From CAWUEZ02 sp963921355 (lineage in GTDB: Bacteria > Pseudomonadota > Alphaproteobacteria > Thalassobaculales > Thalassobaculaceae): a DNA stretch of 64,000 bases. A model generated the notes under the pieces. That model was not told where the DNA came from. It saw only the letters and a list, made by a program, of their open reading frames with translations, and did not search any database. Below are positions 36,117 to 45,891 of the stretch, piece by piece. Location of the stretch: NCBI GenBank assembly GCA_963921355.3, contig OZ001190.1, positions 3,410,001-3,474,000 on the forward strand, read 5' to 3'. Made by a program: the position numbers and the translations under genes. Within the stretch, counting starts at the first letter, position 1. The number at the start of each line of letters is the position of its first letter.

Positions 36117-37407
36117 TTGGCGGCCACCAGCGACTATGTCGACAGCTACTACGCGCGAACGCTTGGCGATTCAGCCCATCGGCCTTCGCTGACGGAGGAT
36201 CTGCGCACCGATATCTGCGTGATCGGCGGTGGAATGGCCGGCCTGGCGACAGCCCTCGGGCTTGCTGAACGGGGCCAGGACGTCACCCTCCTGGAAGGGC
36301 ATCGCGTGGGCTGGGGAGCTTCGGGGCGGAACGGCGGTTTCGTGTCGGCCGGGTTCTCCCGCGGGCTGAAGGACATGATCGCCAGCGTCGGCGAAGCGCA
36401 TGCTCTCAACCTCTACCGGCTGAGCGAGGACGCGGTGGCGCTGGTCAGGGACCGTGCTGAGCGGATCGGAGGCCCGGTTGGTCCAATTGTCGACGGGCGG
36501 GCGACCCTGTCCTGGTTCGACGACCCAGACGAGGTGCAGCGCACCGCCGATTGGACGAACGAAAAGACCGGAGCCGGGATCGAAGTCTGGGACCGGGAGA
36601 AGGTCCGCGGCATTTGGCGCAGCAAGCGCTACTGCGAGGGCCTGTGGCGCCTGCAGGGCTTCACCTTCCACTCCCTGAACTTCACCCGCGGTGTCGCAGC
36701 CATGGCAGAGGCAGCGGGTGCGCGCCTGTTCGAGGACAGTCCGGTCATCCGTGTCGACTTGAGCGCGGATCCGATAGTCATCGAGGTCGACGGCGGCTCA
36801 AGGGTCACGGCCGACCAGATCGTCCTGTGCTGTTCCGGCTATATCGACGGACTGGTGAGCCAGCTCTCGGCGGCCACACTGCCGATCGGCACCTATGTTG
36901 TGTTGACCGAGCCGGTCGGCGATCGGCTCGGTGACATCATCGGCTTGCCGAACGGCGTCAGCGACACTCGCTTCGCCAGCGACTACTACCGGCCCCTGCC
37001 CGACACCCGCATCCTGTGGGGTGGCCGGATCAGCCGCTGGACGGACCCTCCCCGGCTGGCGGCCCGCATGCTGGGGGGATCTGCACCGGGTCTATCCGCA
37101 GCTGTCCGACCTGAAGGCCGAGGTGGCCTGGCCCGGCACCATGGGGTACGCCGCCCACAAAATGCCGCAGATCGGCCGCCTTCGGCCCGGTGTCTGGTAC
37201 AGCCAGAACTTCGGTGGTCACGGCATGGCCAGCACGACCCTGGGCGGTGAACTGGTCGCCTCGGGTATCGCCGATCAGGACGAACGCTGGAAGCTGTTCG
37301 AGCCCTTCGGGCTGTTCCCCGTCGGCGGCCGGCTCGGCACCTGGTACGCACAGATGGTCTACTGGGGGTACCAACTGCGCGACGGTCTGCGCGAACGGTT
37401 CGGCTGA
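36117..37407 (+). pseudogene. FAD-dependent amine/amino-acid oxidoreductase (PuuB-like), frameshifted
   Basis: TTG start at 36117 with AGGAGAG upstream. DAO-type flavoprotein: ICVIGGGMAGLATALGLAER is the FAD-binding motif at about 31-50, followed by GWGASGRNGGFVSAGF, typical of gamma-glutamylputrescine oxidase relatives. The frame fails at six G (37073-37078); with five it continues as MLGDLHRVYPQLSDLKAEVA and WPGTMGYAAHKMPQIGRLRP to a normal C-terminus at 37407 (429 residues). It would oxidise an amine or amino acid. The break may be a one-base read error in the G run. Confidence 0.85.
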
Positions 37408-37485
37408 ACCCGGGTTCCTGTGGCTTCGACCGGGTTTTGACGCTACCACAGCGACCATCGATACTCGGGTGTCAAAGGCAGCACA

Positions 37486-38880
37486 GTGACCACATCGACT
37501 TTTTCACAGATCGGGGTGATCGGCCTCGGGACTATGGGCCGTAACCTCGCGTTGAACCTGGCGGACCAGGGCGTTCCGCTGGTGGTCTGGGAGCGCGACA
37601 GAGAGCTCGCCGAACGGGCGCGTTCGGATCTCGGCGACCGGGTGACCTGGGCCAGCGGCCCTTGGGACCTTGCGGCGCGCCTCGCCCCGCCCCGCGCCGT
37701 CCTGCTGATGGTCACCGCCGGCGCGGCCGTCGACTCCGTGCTCGGCGAGCTCAAACCGTTCCTCGGAGCGCGGGACGTGGTCGTCGATGGTGGCAACACC
37801 GAAGCCGGGGACACCGCGCGCCGGCAGCAGGAGCTCGAGAAGTCCGGCATTCGCCTCATCGGTCTCGGCGTCTCCGGTGGTGAGGAGGGAGCGCGCAACG
37901 GCCCGGCCCTGATGGCCGGCGGAGCGGTCGACGCCTGGGAGCGGGTCGCGCCCCAGTTAACGGCGATCGCCGCGCGGACCACGGACGGCAGCGCGTGCTG
38001 TCAGCGCCTCGGAGCCGGAGCCAGCGGTCACTTCGTGAAGACCGTGCACAACGGCATCGAATACGCGGTCATGCAGGTGCTGGCCGAGGCGTACGACCTG
38101 ATGCGAAACGGGTTGGGGCTGGAGGTGCCGGCGATCGCCGACGTGTTCCGGAACTGGAATCAGGGACCTTCCGCCGGCTATCTGGTCGAGATCGCCGGCG
38201 ATGTGGTGGCCACCCAGGACCCGGCCGGCGGTCCGTTGTTGGACCGGGTCGTCGATCGGGCCGGACAGAAGGGCACCGGTCGTTGGGCATCGCTGGCGGC
38301 GCTCGACTTCGGCGTTCCGGCCCCAACCATCGCCGAAGCGGTCTTCGCCCGGGCGGTCTACGCGCGCCGCTCGGATCGTCACGCCCTAGCAGCATCGCCG
38401 CCGACGGCGACGACGATATCGGTCGACGATCTGCATGGTGCGGTCAGGGCGACCACGCTGATTGCGTTCCTTCAGGGCCTGGACCTGATCGCGGCCGCCG
38501 ACAGATCGGCGGGCTGGGGGGTTCGCCTCCCGGACGTGGCCCGGGTCTGGCGCGCCGGCTGCATTCTGCGTGCCGCCCTCCTCGATCGCCTGGCGGCGGC
38601 CTACGACGCCTTACCGCCAGACGCCTCCGGCCTCTCAGCGCCTGACCTGCGTGACGACCTGGCGCAAACATTGCCGGGGCTGCGGAGGGCGATCGCCGGC
38701 TCGGTCACGGCCGGGTTTGCTGTCCCGGCGATGACCTCCGCGCTCGGTTGGTATGACGGGATGACCCGCCACCGGGTTCCGGCCGACTTTCTCCAGGGGC
38801 TGCGGGACCGGTTCGGGGCCCACGGCTTCGAGCGCGACGATCAACCGGGCACCCACCATGCCGACTGGAGCGGTCGATGA
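37486..38880 (+). CDS. gnd: 6-phosphogluconate dehydrogenase (NADP-dependent, decarboxylating)
   Basis: 464 residues with a GTG start. NADP motif GLGTMGRNLALNLADQG (14-30), substrate motif GVSGGEEGARNGPALMAGG and catalytic HFVKTVHNGIEYAVMQ, with the family's C-terminal domain (DRAGQKGTGRW). It converts 6-phosphogluconate to ribulose 5-phosphate and CO2. It is coupled to gntK by ATGA, so gluconate is phosphorylated and then oxidised by one operon. Slightly shorter than the 468-480 residue norm, with no missing motif seen. Confidence 0.95.
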   Translation: MTTSTFSQIGVIGLGTMGRNLALNLADQGVPLVVWERDRELAERARSDLGDRVTWASGPWDLAARLAPPRAVLLMVTAGAAVDSVLGELKPFLGARDVVVDGGNTEAGDTARRQQELEKSGIRLIGLGVSGGEEGARNGPALMAGGAVDAWERVAPQLTAIAARTTDGSACCQRLGAGASGHFVKTVHNGIEYAVMQVLAEAYDLMRNGLGLEVPAIADVFRNWNQGPSAGYLVEIAGDVVATQDPAGGPLLDRVVDRAGQKGTGRWASLAALDFGVPAPTIAEAVFARAVYARRSDRHALAASPPTATTISVDDLHGAVRATTLIAFLQGLDLIAAADRSAGWGVRLPDVARVWRAGCILRAALLDRLAAAYDALPPDASGLSAPDLRDDLAQTLPGLRRAIAGSVTAGFAVPAMTSALGWYDGMTRHRVPADFLQGLRDRFGAHGFERDDQPGTHHADWSGR

Positions 38881-39401
38881 GACCGCCCCGCATCCTGATC
38901 CTGATGGGCGTGTCCGGCGCCGGTAAGACCACGCTCGGCACCCGGCTGGCTGAACGGCTGGGTTGGGGCTATGCCGAGGGCGACAGTTATCATCCCCCGG
39001 CCAATGTGGAGAAGATGCGCACCGGAACGCCCTTGGACGACACCGATCGCGAACCCTGGTTGCGGGCGATCGCCGACGATATCGACCGCTGGCGCGCGGC
39101 CGGTCAGGGCATGGTGGTGGCGTGTTCCGCCCTCAAGCGCGCCTACCGGCGCCTGCTGATCGGTGACCGGGACGATGTGCGGCTGGTTCGCCTGCGGGGC
39201 GACGAGGCCCTGATCCGCGACCGTATGGAGAACCGGCGGGACCATTACATGCCGGCCAGCCTGCTGGCCTCGCAGCTTGCGACCCTCGAGCCTCCGGAGG
39301 ACGACGAACGGCCGATCGTCGTCGACGTGACCGATCCGCCGGACGTCTGCGTCGATCAGGTTCTGACACAACTTAGCCTGGACGATGGAGCCATCCCATG
39401 A
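38877..39401 (+). CDS. gntK: Gluconokinase (GntK type)
   Basis: 174 residues. P-loop MGVSGAGKTTLG (10-21), EGDSYHPPANVEKMRTG and ACSALKRAYRR, all hallmarks of the thermoresistant gluconokinase family. It makes 6-phosphogluconate, the substrate of the gene upstream. Both its ends overlap neighbours by 4 bases. Confidence 0.95.
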   Translation: MRPPRILILMGVSGAGKTTLGTRLAERLGWGYAEGDSYHPPANVEKMRTGTPLDDTDREPWLRAIADDIDRWRAAGQGMVVACSALKRAYRRLLIGDRDDVRLVRLRGDEALIRDRMENRRDHYMPASLLASQLATLEPPEDDERPIVVDVTDPPDVCVDQVLTQLSLDDGAIP

Positions 39402-39790
39402 CGCCCAAGGAAGAAGGGCTGAAGGTCAGACAGGCCTTCTTTGACGCCGGAGAGATCCTGTTCAATGAAGGCGATCCGCCGACCGGCCTGTTCATCATTG
39501 AGGAGGGTGAGGTTGAGGTGTATCGGCAGTCCGGCGGACGGCACACGATCATCGCCCGGCTCGGTCGCGGCGAAGTTGTCGGCGAACTGGCCATGATCGA
39601 AGCGCAGCCGCACACCCGCAGTGTCCGGGCGATGACAGCCCTCGACGTTCTGGTCATCGAACCCGAACAGCTCGACGACGCCATGGCCGCAAGCTCACCG
39701 CTGGTCCGCATGGTCCTGCGGCGGGTGGTTCGCAAACTGCACCGGACCAACGACATCGCGTTCGGCGCATCCCGTCGGGGACCGTCGTGA
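39398..39790 (+). CDS. Stand-alone cyclic-nucleotide-binding domain protein
   Basis: 130 residues holding only a cNMP-binding fold: EILFNEGDPPTGLFIIEEGE, VEVYRQSGGRHTII and the phosphate cassette GEVVGELAMIEAQPHTRSVRA (Arg in RSVRA binds the phosphate). No DNA-binding domain follows, unlike CRP/FNR regulators. It is coupled to gntK (ATGA) and to the next gene (GTGA). A role as a cNMP-sensing partner of the gluconate enzymes is a guess. Confidence 0.85.
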   Translation: MTPKEEGLKVRQAFFDAGEILFNEGDPPTGLFIIEEGEVEVYRQSGGRHTIIARLGRGEVVGELAMIEAQPHTRSVRAMTALDVLVIEPEQLDDAMAASSPLVRMVLRRVVRKLHRTNDIAFGASRRGPS

Positions 39791-40218
39791 AGCCGGCGCC
39801 GGCCCGATTGGTCGCGCGGTTCTACCACGAACTCTGGAACCGCCAGGACGAGGCGGTTGCCCATGAGATCCTGCATGCGGACTTCCGGTTCCGGGCGTCC
39901 CTCGGCCCAGAGAGGCGCGGGCCGGAGGGGTTCCTGGGCTACGCCCGCTCGGTTCACGCCGCGCTCAGCGGGTTTACCTGCACGATCGACGATCTCATCT
40001 GCGAGGGTGACCGCGCCGCCGCCCGCATGACGTTCACCGGACGCCACACCGGCGCGTTCTTTGACGTTCCCGCAACCGACAAGACCATCGAATGGACCGG
40101 CGGCGCCTTCTTCGAGACCGACGGCCGGCAGATCACCGCCCTCTGGGTGCTCGGCGATGTCGATGCGGTGAAGCACCAACTGGGAGCCGCGGGCGGGAGC
40201 GGGTTCGCCTCAGCCTGA
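39787..40218 (+). CDS. SnoaL-like / ester-cyclase-fold protein
   Basis: 143 residues from a GTG that overlaps the previous stop. The order RFYHELWNRQDEAVAHEILH, ADFRFRASLGPERRGPEGFL, ARMTFTGRHTGAFFDVPATD and WTGGAFFETDGRQITALWVL matches SnoaL-like polyketide cyclases of the NTF2 superfamily. The actual substrate is unknown and these proteins are often mis-called. Last gene of the gnd operon. Confidence 0.8.
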   Translation: MKPAPARLVARFYHELWNRQDEAVAHEILHADFRFRASLGPERRGPEGFLGYARSVHAALSGFTCTIDDLICEGDRAAARMTFTGRHTGAFFDVPATDKTIEWTGGAFFETDGRQITALWVLGDVDAVKHQLGAAGGSGFASA

Positions 40219-40224
40219 CGGCGG

Positions 40225-41484
40225 TCAAATGTCCCTGTCGCCGTCGACCAGGGCGTCCGCCAGTTCTTCAGCGAGGACGGGTCGGTCGCCCAGTGCCTGG
40301 GCGGCCTCGGCATGGAGCCAGGAACCGGCGGCCGTAGCCTCGTACGATGCCATCCCCTGCCCGATCAAACCAGCGATCGCGCCGCTCAGAACGTCGCCGG
40401 AGCCCCCCGTCGCCAGCGAGAATGGCGCGTTCTCCTGGATCGCGCACCGGCCGTCTGGGTCCGCGATTGTTGTGTCCGGACCTTTCAGCAGCACCACGTG
40501 GCCGGTCTCGCGGGCCATCCGGGTGACCGCGTCCAAGCGCCCAACGGTATCCGGGTCGATCCCGGGGCGGAAGCGCCGGAACTCGCCGGTGTGAGGGGTC
40601 AGAACGGCCGGTCCGGTGGTTGGCAGCGCCCGGCCGGCAAACAGCGTGAACAGATCCGCGTCCAGCACCGCCGGAACGCCGAACTTGAGCACTGCTGTCG
40701 CCAGCCGGGCCGCTCCGCTCATGGCGCCGGCGACGACAATGACATGACCCCGGGAATACTTGTGGTCGCCTGGGCCGGCTTGCGGTCTGGCGAGCCCCCA
40801 CAGGGCCGGTGTGTTGATCCGTGCGCTCGCCTTGACCTCGGCGCACGCCCGCTGATCGATGCCGATATCGATCACCCGGACAGCGCCGCACAGCCCCCGC
40901 CCGGGATAGAGCAGGTGGCCGGGCTTGCGGCGGTGAAACGTCACCGTCAGTTCGGCGGGACAGACCGGGCCCAGCGCCTGTCCCGTATCGCCATGCAGCC
41001 CGCTCGGCACATCGATCGCGACCACGCGCAGCACCCCGGCTGCGACGGCCTGCCCCGCCGCCGACAGAAGCGCCGCCGCCTCGCCATCGATGGCCCGGGT
41101 CAGACCTGCCCCGAACACGGCGTCGACCAGGACGTCGAAATCCACCGGGCGGACCGTGTCGAGACTCTGGACAGGACCGTCCCACAGCGCCGCCGCCCCG
41201 GCGGCATCGCCCTTCAGTTGGTCGATTGGCACCAGGCTGGCGACGGTCACGTTCCAGCCGTGCCGCCCGAGATCGTCGGCGATGATGTAGCCGTCACCAC
41301 CGTTGTTGCCCGGACCGCACGCGACCAGCACCCGTCCCGGTGGAATCCGCCGACGCAGGGCGGCCGCGGCCCCGGTGCCGGCCCTCTGCATCAGCGTGAA
41401 CCCGCTGGTTCCGGCGGCAATCGTCAGACGGTCGCACGCAGCCATCTCGGCGCAGGTCAGGAGAGCGTCACCTGGAAGCGTCAT
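40225..41484 (-). CDS. nnr: Bifunctional NAD(P)H-hydrate repair enzyme with internal deletion
   Basis: 419 residues, against roughly 480-510 for this fusion. The N-terminal epimerase half is complete (GPGNNGGDGYIIADDLGRHG, VLVDAVFGAGL, AIDVPSGLHGDTG). The C-terminal ADP-dependent dehydratase half has HVIVVAGAMSGAARLA, then jumps at about residue 262 (near position 40698) directly to PAVLDADLFTLFAG, with TPHTGEFRR, LKGPDTTI and ATGGSGDVLSG following. About 70-80 residues including the usual AGAGLVT and GPGLG segments are absent, in frame. Epimerase activity may survive; dehydratase activity is doubtful. Both parts normally repair damaged NAD(P)HX. Confidence 0.85.
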   Translation of the reverse strand: MTLPGDALLTCAEMAACDRLTIAAGTSGFTLMQRAGTGAAAALRRRIPPGRVLVACGPGNNGGDGYIIADDLGRHGWNVTVASLVPIDQLKGDAAGAAALWDGPVQSLDTVRPVDFDVLVDAVFGAGLTRAIDGEAAALLSAAGQAVAAGVLRVVAIDVPSGLHGDTGQALGPVCPAELTVTFHRRKPGHLLYPGRGLCGAVRVIDIGIDQRACAEVKASARINTPALWGLARPQAGPGDHKYSRGHVIVVAGAMSGAARLATAVLKFGVPAVLDADLFTLFAGRALPTTGPAVLTPHTGEFRRFRPGIDPDTVGRLDAVTRMARETGHVVLLKGPDTTIADPDGRCAIQENAPFSLATGGSGDVLSGAIAGLIGQGMASYEATAAGSWLHAEAAQALGDRPVLAEELADALVDGDRDI

Positions 41485-41556
41485 GGGGCGAGTATAGGAA
41501 ATCGCGGTGTGTGATGGGAGGCGACGGCTAAGGTCCCTGTCGCCGGCCCGGGACGG

Positions 41557-42520
41557 TCAGGGGTGCGTTCCCAAAGGCAAGCCCCAAGGGTCCTCGGATC
41601 CCGGGTCGCCCTTCGTTCTCGTCACCCGGTCGAGCGATCCCTCGAGGTTGGCGAGGTCTTCGAGCCCAGGGTACTCGGCGGCTACCGAAATCCCTTCGTC
41701 CCGGACGATCTCCTCGAACGTCTCCTGTTCTGACAAAAGCGGCTGACTGGCATCAGCGGAGCGAACGTAGGCCTCCAGACACACCATGCGGTCGCCGAAG
41801 ACGACCTCGTGCGCGGCCATCGAGCCGTTGCCGATAATCATCCCACCGGGCGGGATCTCGATTTGCCGGACCGGGACCTCATCGAGGAACGCCAGCTTGT
41901 CCACCACGTAGCAGAACGTGTTCACATCCGCCGGCATCGGATCCGGAAAGCGGGACTTCATTGCCGACACGAAGGCCCGGAGATCCGGTCCGACACGCCA
42001 GATTCTGGGGCTTGATGTCGACATTCAGGAACGCCTTGAAAATCCGGGTTCCCGAACGGAAGAGGCCCGCCTTGCCGCGCTGGAAATGGTCGAAATGCAA
42101 CCCCTCGCGGGTCGTTTTACTGAAGCGGAACGTGGCGAAATGGGAGGAAACGTCGGCGAACCCATGGAAAAACAGTTTCGTGAAATACACCAGGCTTTGC
42201 TCGATCTCCCGGAACTCGAACACGATTTTCCCAAGAGCCCGCTCGTTCTGGATCGCTGGCCCCAGAAAGTGCCCCTGATCGAATTCGAGCCGGCCGTCTT
42301 TCAAGACAATCGGATAGCGCGTCACCCCGTCCTTGGTGGAGAGCTTCTTCAAGCCGGCGCCCATCTTCAGCTTGGAAATGAACGCATGGTCGACATCGAT
42401 CTTGACCCGGTCGACCAGGATCAGCGCATCCCTGAAGAACGCGTCGCGGTACTTCTGTCGATCCGAAAGCAGCTCGGCATCGGACGACGCTCGCAATACT
42501 TCGATGACGGTTCCCTGCAT
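41557..42520 (-). pseudogene. 2OG-Fe(II) oxygenase-like protein (KdoO-like), frameshifted
   Basis: ATG at 42520 with GAAGGGCAGGGC upstream. The frame reads to FKAFLNVDIKP and continues in another frame as RIWRVGPDLRAFVSAMKSRF to EIPPGGMIIGNGSMAAHEVV and the stop at 41557. Removing one C in AAGCCCCAG near 42011 joins them into 320 residues. The HFDHF ... RIFKAFLNVD ... RIWRVGPDL order recalls Kdo 3-hydroxylase-type dioxygenases (HxD and a distal His), but the match is from memory and weak. Function uncertain. Confidence 0.5.
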
Positions 42521-42694
42521 GCCCTGCCCTTCGCTCACGCCGATCCGCCTTGGTTGCCGTCCGCAAGGCCGAGGCGATGATGACAGAACGGGGAGGATCG
42601 CACCAACGGCAGGCCGAACGCCGGCTGGGAGCCGCGAGGCCCCACAGGCACAGGATATGGAACACCGATGTCGGTTAAGGATCGATTTGGGAAT

Positions 42695-42772
<78 letters not shown>

Positions 42773-42881
42773 ACCGGGCGCCGGCCACCAAAGGACCAGC
42801 GGAGGCCGTTGCTATCCCAGGGGCGCGGAGCCGTCAACCGAAATGGCGACCGTCGCGTCCTTAGCGGGTCGATCCCGCGCG

Positions 42882-44052
42882 TCAATGGCGCAGATAGCTC
42901 TCCAGGCGTTCGACCGCACCATCCAGAACCGCATCCTGTTTGGCGAAACAGAACCGAATGAAGCTCGTCGGCGCCCCTTCGGGATCGAGATAGAACGCCG
43001 AGACCGGCACAGAGGCCACACCGCCCTCGAGCACAAGGCGCTTACAGAACGCCTCGTCGGCCTCGCCCTCGCGCAGATGGCGGGCAACATCGACGAACAG
43101 GAAATAGCTCCCCTCGCAGGCCACCGGGTCGAGACCGATGGTGGTCAACCCGGCGCTCAACCGATCCCGGCGGCGGCGCATGTCGTCGCGCAGGCCGTCG
43201 AAATAGGCCGTATCCTGGCTGAGGCCGAACGCCACCGCGCGCTGCAGGTTCGGGGCGGTCGTGAAGACCAGGAATTGATGGGCCTTGGCAATCGGCTGCA
43301 GCAACCCCCTCCGGAGCAGTCAGATAGCCGACCTTCCAGCCGGTCAGCGAGAACGTCTTGCCGGCCGACCCGATCCGGATCGTGCGCTCGCGCATCCCGG
43401 GCAAGGTCATCAGCGGAATGTGCGGACGGTCATCGAAGGTCAGGTGTTCGTAGACCTCGTCGCACAGCGCAAAGGCGTCGAAGCGTTGGCAGAGCTCGGC
43501 GATCGCCTCCAGTTCGGCCCGGGTATAGACCTTCGATGCCGGGTTCTGCGGGTTGTTCACAACGATCAGCTTGGTGCGCTCACTGAACGCCGCCTCCAGC
43601 GCGTTCAGGTCAAGCGACCAGTTCGGCGGGGTCAGCTTTACCGAACGTGGAATGCCCCCAGCCCGCTTGATAATGGGCAGGTAGCAATCGTAGAGCGGCT
43701 CGATCAGGACAACCTCATCGCCCGGCTCGATCAGCCCGAAAAAGCACGCCGCGAGACCTTCGGTCGCCCCGGTCGAGACCATGACTTCCTTCTGCCAGTC
43801 GATGTCGAGGTCATAGAACCGCTTACCATGGGCCGCCACCGCCTGGCGCAGTTCGGGGACGCTCAGCATCGGCGGATACTGGTTCGGCGGGTCGTACAGG
43901 GCGGCGGACGCGGCCTCCAGCACCGGATCCGGGCCGCGGTCGTCCGGGAACCCCTGGCCGAGGTTGATCGCCTTGTGTTCGATCGCCAGCCGGGACATCA
44001 CCTCGAACACGGTCGTTCCGAAGGAGGAAAGCAGGGAATTCGCGGGTTTCAT
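42882..44052 (-). pseudogene. Class I/II PLP aminotransferase (YbdL/DapC-like), frameshifted
   Basis: The first part has INLGQGFPDDRGPDPVLEAA, VVNNPQNPASKV, ALCDEVYEHLTF and the PLP lysine in SAGKTFSLTGWKVGY. The frame fails at five C (43305-43309); with four it continues as APEGLLQPIAKAHQFLVFTT and CEGSYFLFVDVARHL to 42882. The repaired length is 389 residues. It resembles methionine/glutamine aminotransferase and N-succinyldiaminopimelate aminotransferase relatives. It may be intact in the living cell if the extra base is a read error. Confidence 0.85.
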
Positions 44053-44127
44053 GCGGCACTACCGGGAACAGCAACAGGTTTTCCGGGGTGTATCATCGGC
44101 CCCAGGTGCGATCAACGCGCCCTTCGC

Positions 44128-44283
44128 CCTTCGACACGGGTCCCGGATCAACCCCGGATTCAATACGGGGCGGGACCCTGCTCAGGACGAGGTGCTTATC
44201 TGACCCAACAGGAACCTGCCAGCGCTGGTTTCCCCTGCTTTCTGACCTCGTCCTGAGCAGGGCCGACAGGCCCGTGTCGAAGG
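44128..44283. repeat. Nested inverted repeats between genes
   Basis: Inner perfect arms of 18 bases (44176-44193 and 44245-44262) and outer perfect arms of 13 (CCTTCGACACGGG at 44128-44140 and its complement at 44271-44283). The outer right arm ends 2 bases before the stop of the LysR gene. Typical of small non-coding dispersed palindromic elements; no gene inside. Confidence 0.85.
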
Positions 44284-44284
44284 A

Positions 44285-45178
44285 CTATCCAGCCGCCGCC
44301 ACAAGACAGTCGATCAACCGCGACTCCGCCGGGCTGAAGCTGTGCCCCTTGCGCCAGACCAGGCCGATCTCCATAGGCGGCGGGGCGTCCTCGATTTCCC
44401 GCCATTCAAGCCGTCCGCCGTCCAGCGACCACGGCCGGTACAGCAGTTTGGAGAGGATCGTCACCCCCTGCCCGGTTGCCACCATGCTGCGGACGGCCTC
44501 GAGTGAACTGGTCTCGAACGCGGTCTTCGGTTCCAGACCGACCGCGCCAAGATACTCCCGGGCCGACCGGTCGGCCTCGTCAATCAGGTACAGGATGAAC
44601 GGGTGTTCCACCACGTCCGCCAGGGTCAGCCGATCCTGGCGGGCCAGCGGATGGGCGTTGGACACCCAGGCCCCGCGGGGGCTCTTGAACAGCGGTCGGT
44701 GTTCCAGGTCTGACCTGTTCGAGACGTTGGAGGTCAGCAGCAGGGCGAGGTCGATGGTCTCGTCCAGCACCCGATCCTCGAGGTCCTCGCGCTCACGCTC
44801 GATCATCACCACGTCGACATCCGGATGGGCCCGGCGGAACCGCGCCAGCGGCGGGACCAGAAAATACCCGGCCCCAGCATTGGTCATGCCCAGACGGACG
44901 GTGCCGGAGATGTCGGTGCGGTCGGGATGCATGTCGGCCATGGCATCGGCCACCGCCGCCTCGATGGTGCGGGCATGGGAGACAAAGTGCTGACCTTCAC
45001 GGGTCAACGCCATGCCGCCGCTGCGGCGTTCGAAGAGCGTGACGCCGAGCTGATTCTCCAGCTCCTTGATCGACAGGGTGATGGCGGATTGCGAAATGCC
45101 GAGTTCGGTTGCCGCGGCGGCAATCTTCTCGGTCTCCGCGACCGCCAGGAAGTACCGGACTTGGCGCAGGCTGATCAC
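44285..45178 (-). CDS. LysR-family transcriptional regulator
   Basis: 297 residues. N-terminal winged HTH (ISLRQVRYFLAVAETEKIAA, ELGISQSAITLSIKELENQL) and a LysR substrate domain (about 90-297, ISGTVRLGMTNAGAGYFLVP). The product usually activates a divergent gene; the divergent neighbour is the 66-residue gene at 45322, 143 bases away. The effector is unknown. Confidence 0.92.
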   Translation of the reverse strand: MISLRQVRYFLAVAETEKIAAAATELGISQSAITLSIKELENQLGVTLFERRSGGMALTREGQHFVSHARTIEAAVADAMADMHPDRTDISGTVRLGMTNAGAGYFLVPPLARFRRAHPDVDVVMIEREREDLEDRVLDETIDLALLLTSNVSNRSDLEHRPLFKSPRGAWVSNAHPLARQDRLTLADVVEHPFILYLIDEADRSAREYLGAVGLEPKTAFETSSLEAVRSMVATGQGVTILSKLLYRPWSLDGGRLEWREIEDAPPPMEIGLVWRKGHSFSPAESRLIDCLVAAAG

Positions 45179-45321
45179 GATTAGTTTTCCTAAACACCCG
45201 TCTTAGAATTTCGAATTTGTAAATAGCGATCGGTGAAATCAAGTTTTTCCTGACGGAACGGCAACAACGCTGTTTCCCATCAGGCCTCGGCAACCCGCCG
45301 GGCCCGTCCAGGAGAAAGACC

Positions 45322-45522
45322 ATGACTGGTTTTGAGACGATGATCACTCAGGAAGCCATCGATCGCGGCATCGCCGAAGGCCGCCGCCTGCGTTCCCAGG
45401 CCCTTCTGTCGGTCCTGGCCACGGCCTTCGTCTGGATCAAGCGCCCGGTCGTCACCCTCCTGACCAAGAAGAAATCCACCCGCCACGATGTGCCGGCGGG
45501 TATCCGCCCGGCCGCCGTCTGA
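45322..45522 (+). CDS. Small basic protein (66 aa), unnamed
   Basis: ATG at 45322 with AGGAGAAAG just upstream, a strong ribosome site. Sequence is helical and basic with a hydrophobic middle (LLSVLATAFVWIKRPVVTLL) and a KKK turn. It resembles the size and shape of small DUF1127-like alphaproteobacterial proteins, but the typical motif is not clear. It is divergent from the LysR gene and followed by a hairpin, so it is its own transcript. Confidence 0.6.
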   Translation: MTGFETMITQEAIDRGIAEGRRLRSQALLSVLATAFVWIKRPVVTLLTKKKSTRHDVPAGIRPAAV

Positions 45523-45543
45523 GCGCACCGCCCGCCCAGCCGT

Positions 45544-45562
45544 CCCGTCCTAGACCGACGGG
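45544..45562 (+). terminator. Possible terminator after the 66-aa gene
   Basis: CCCGTC-ctagacc-GACGGG forms a 6-bp stem 21 bases after the stop. Only a short T-poor tail follows (GCGGCCCTTCT), so it is weak. The following 330 bases up to 45891 hold no convincing gene; they likely contain the SDR promoter. Confidence 0.4.
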
Positions 45563-45891
45563 GCGGCCCTTCTGCCACCGTTTCCTGAGACCCCACTCAC
45601 CGCCAGTCTTGCGCCGAGGTCCACGTCCGAGCCCGAAGACGTTCCGTGAGCTGTCGCAGGGCATGAATTCAATCGGATCCTCCCCACCCCGTTAGAGGTG
45701 CAGGATCAGAACCGCTTAGGCCCTGATATCCGACCGGTTCCGTCTGGCTGGGTCTGACCGGGACAGGTACGCTCAACAGAATTGAGCGACGGTCCAATGA
45801 GTTCAACAGAGCGACGATTTCCGGCCGGCACCAAAGCTGGATGGCCGGACGCGCGATCCTCGAGTGACCATCACTCCGCGGAGGAGAAGCC

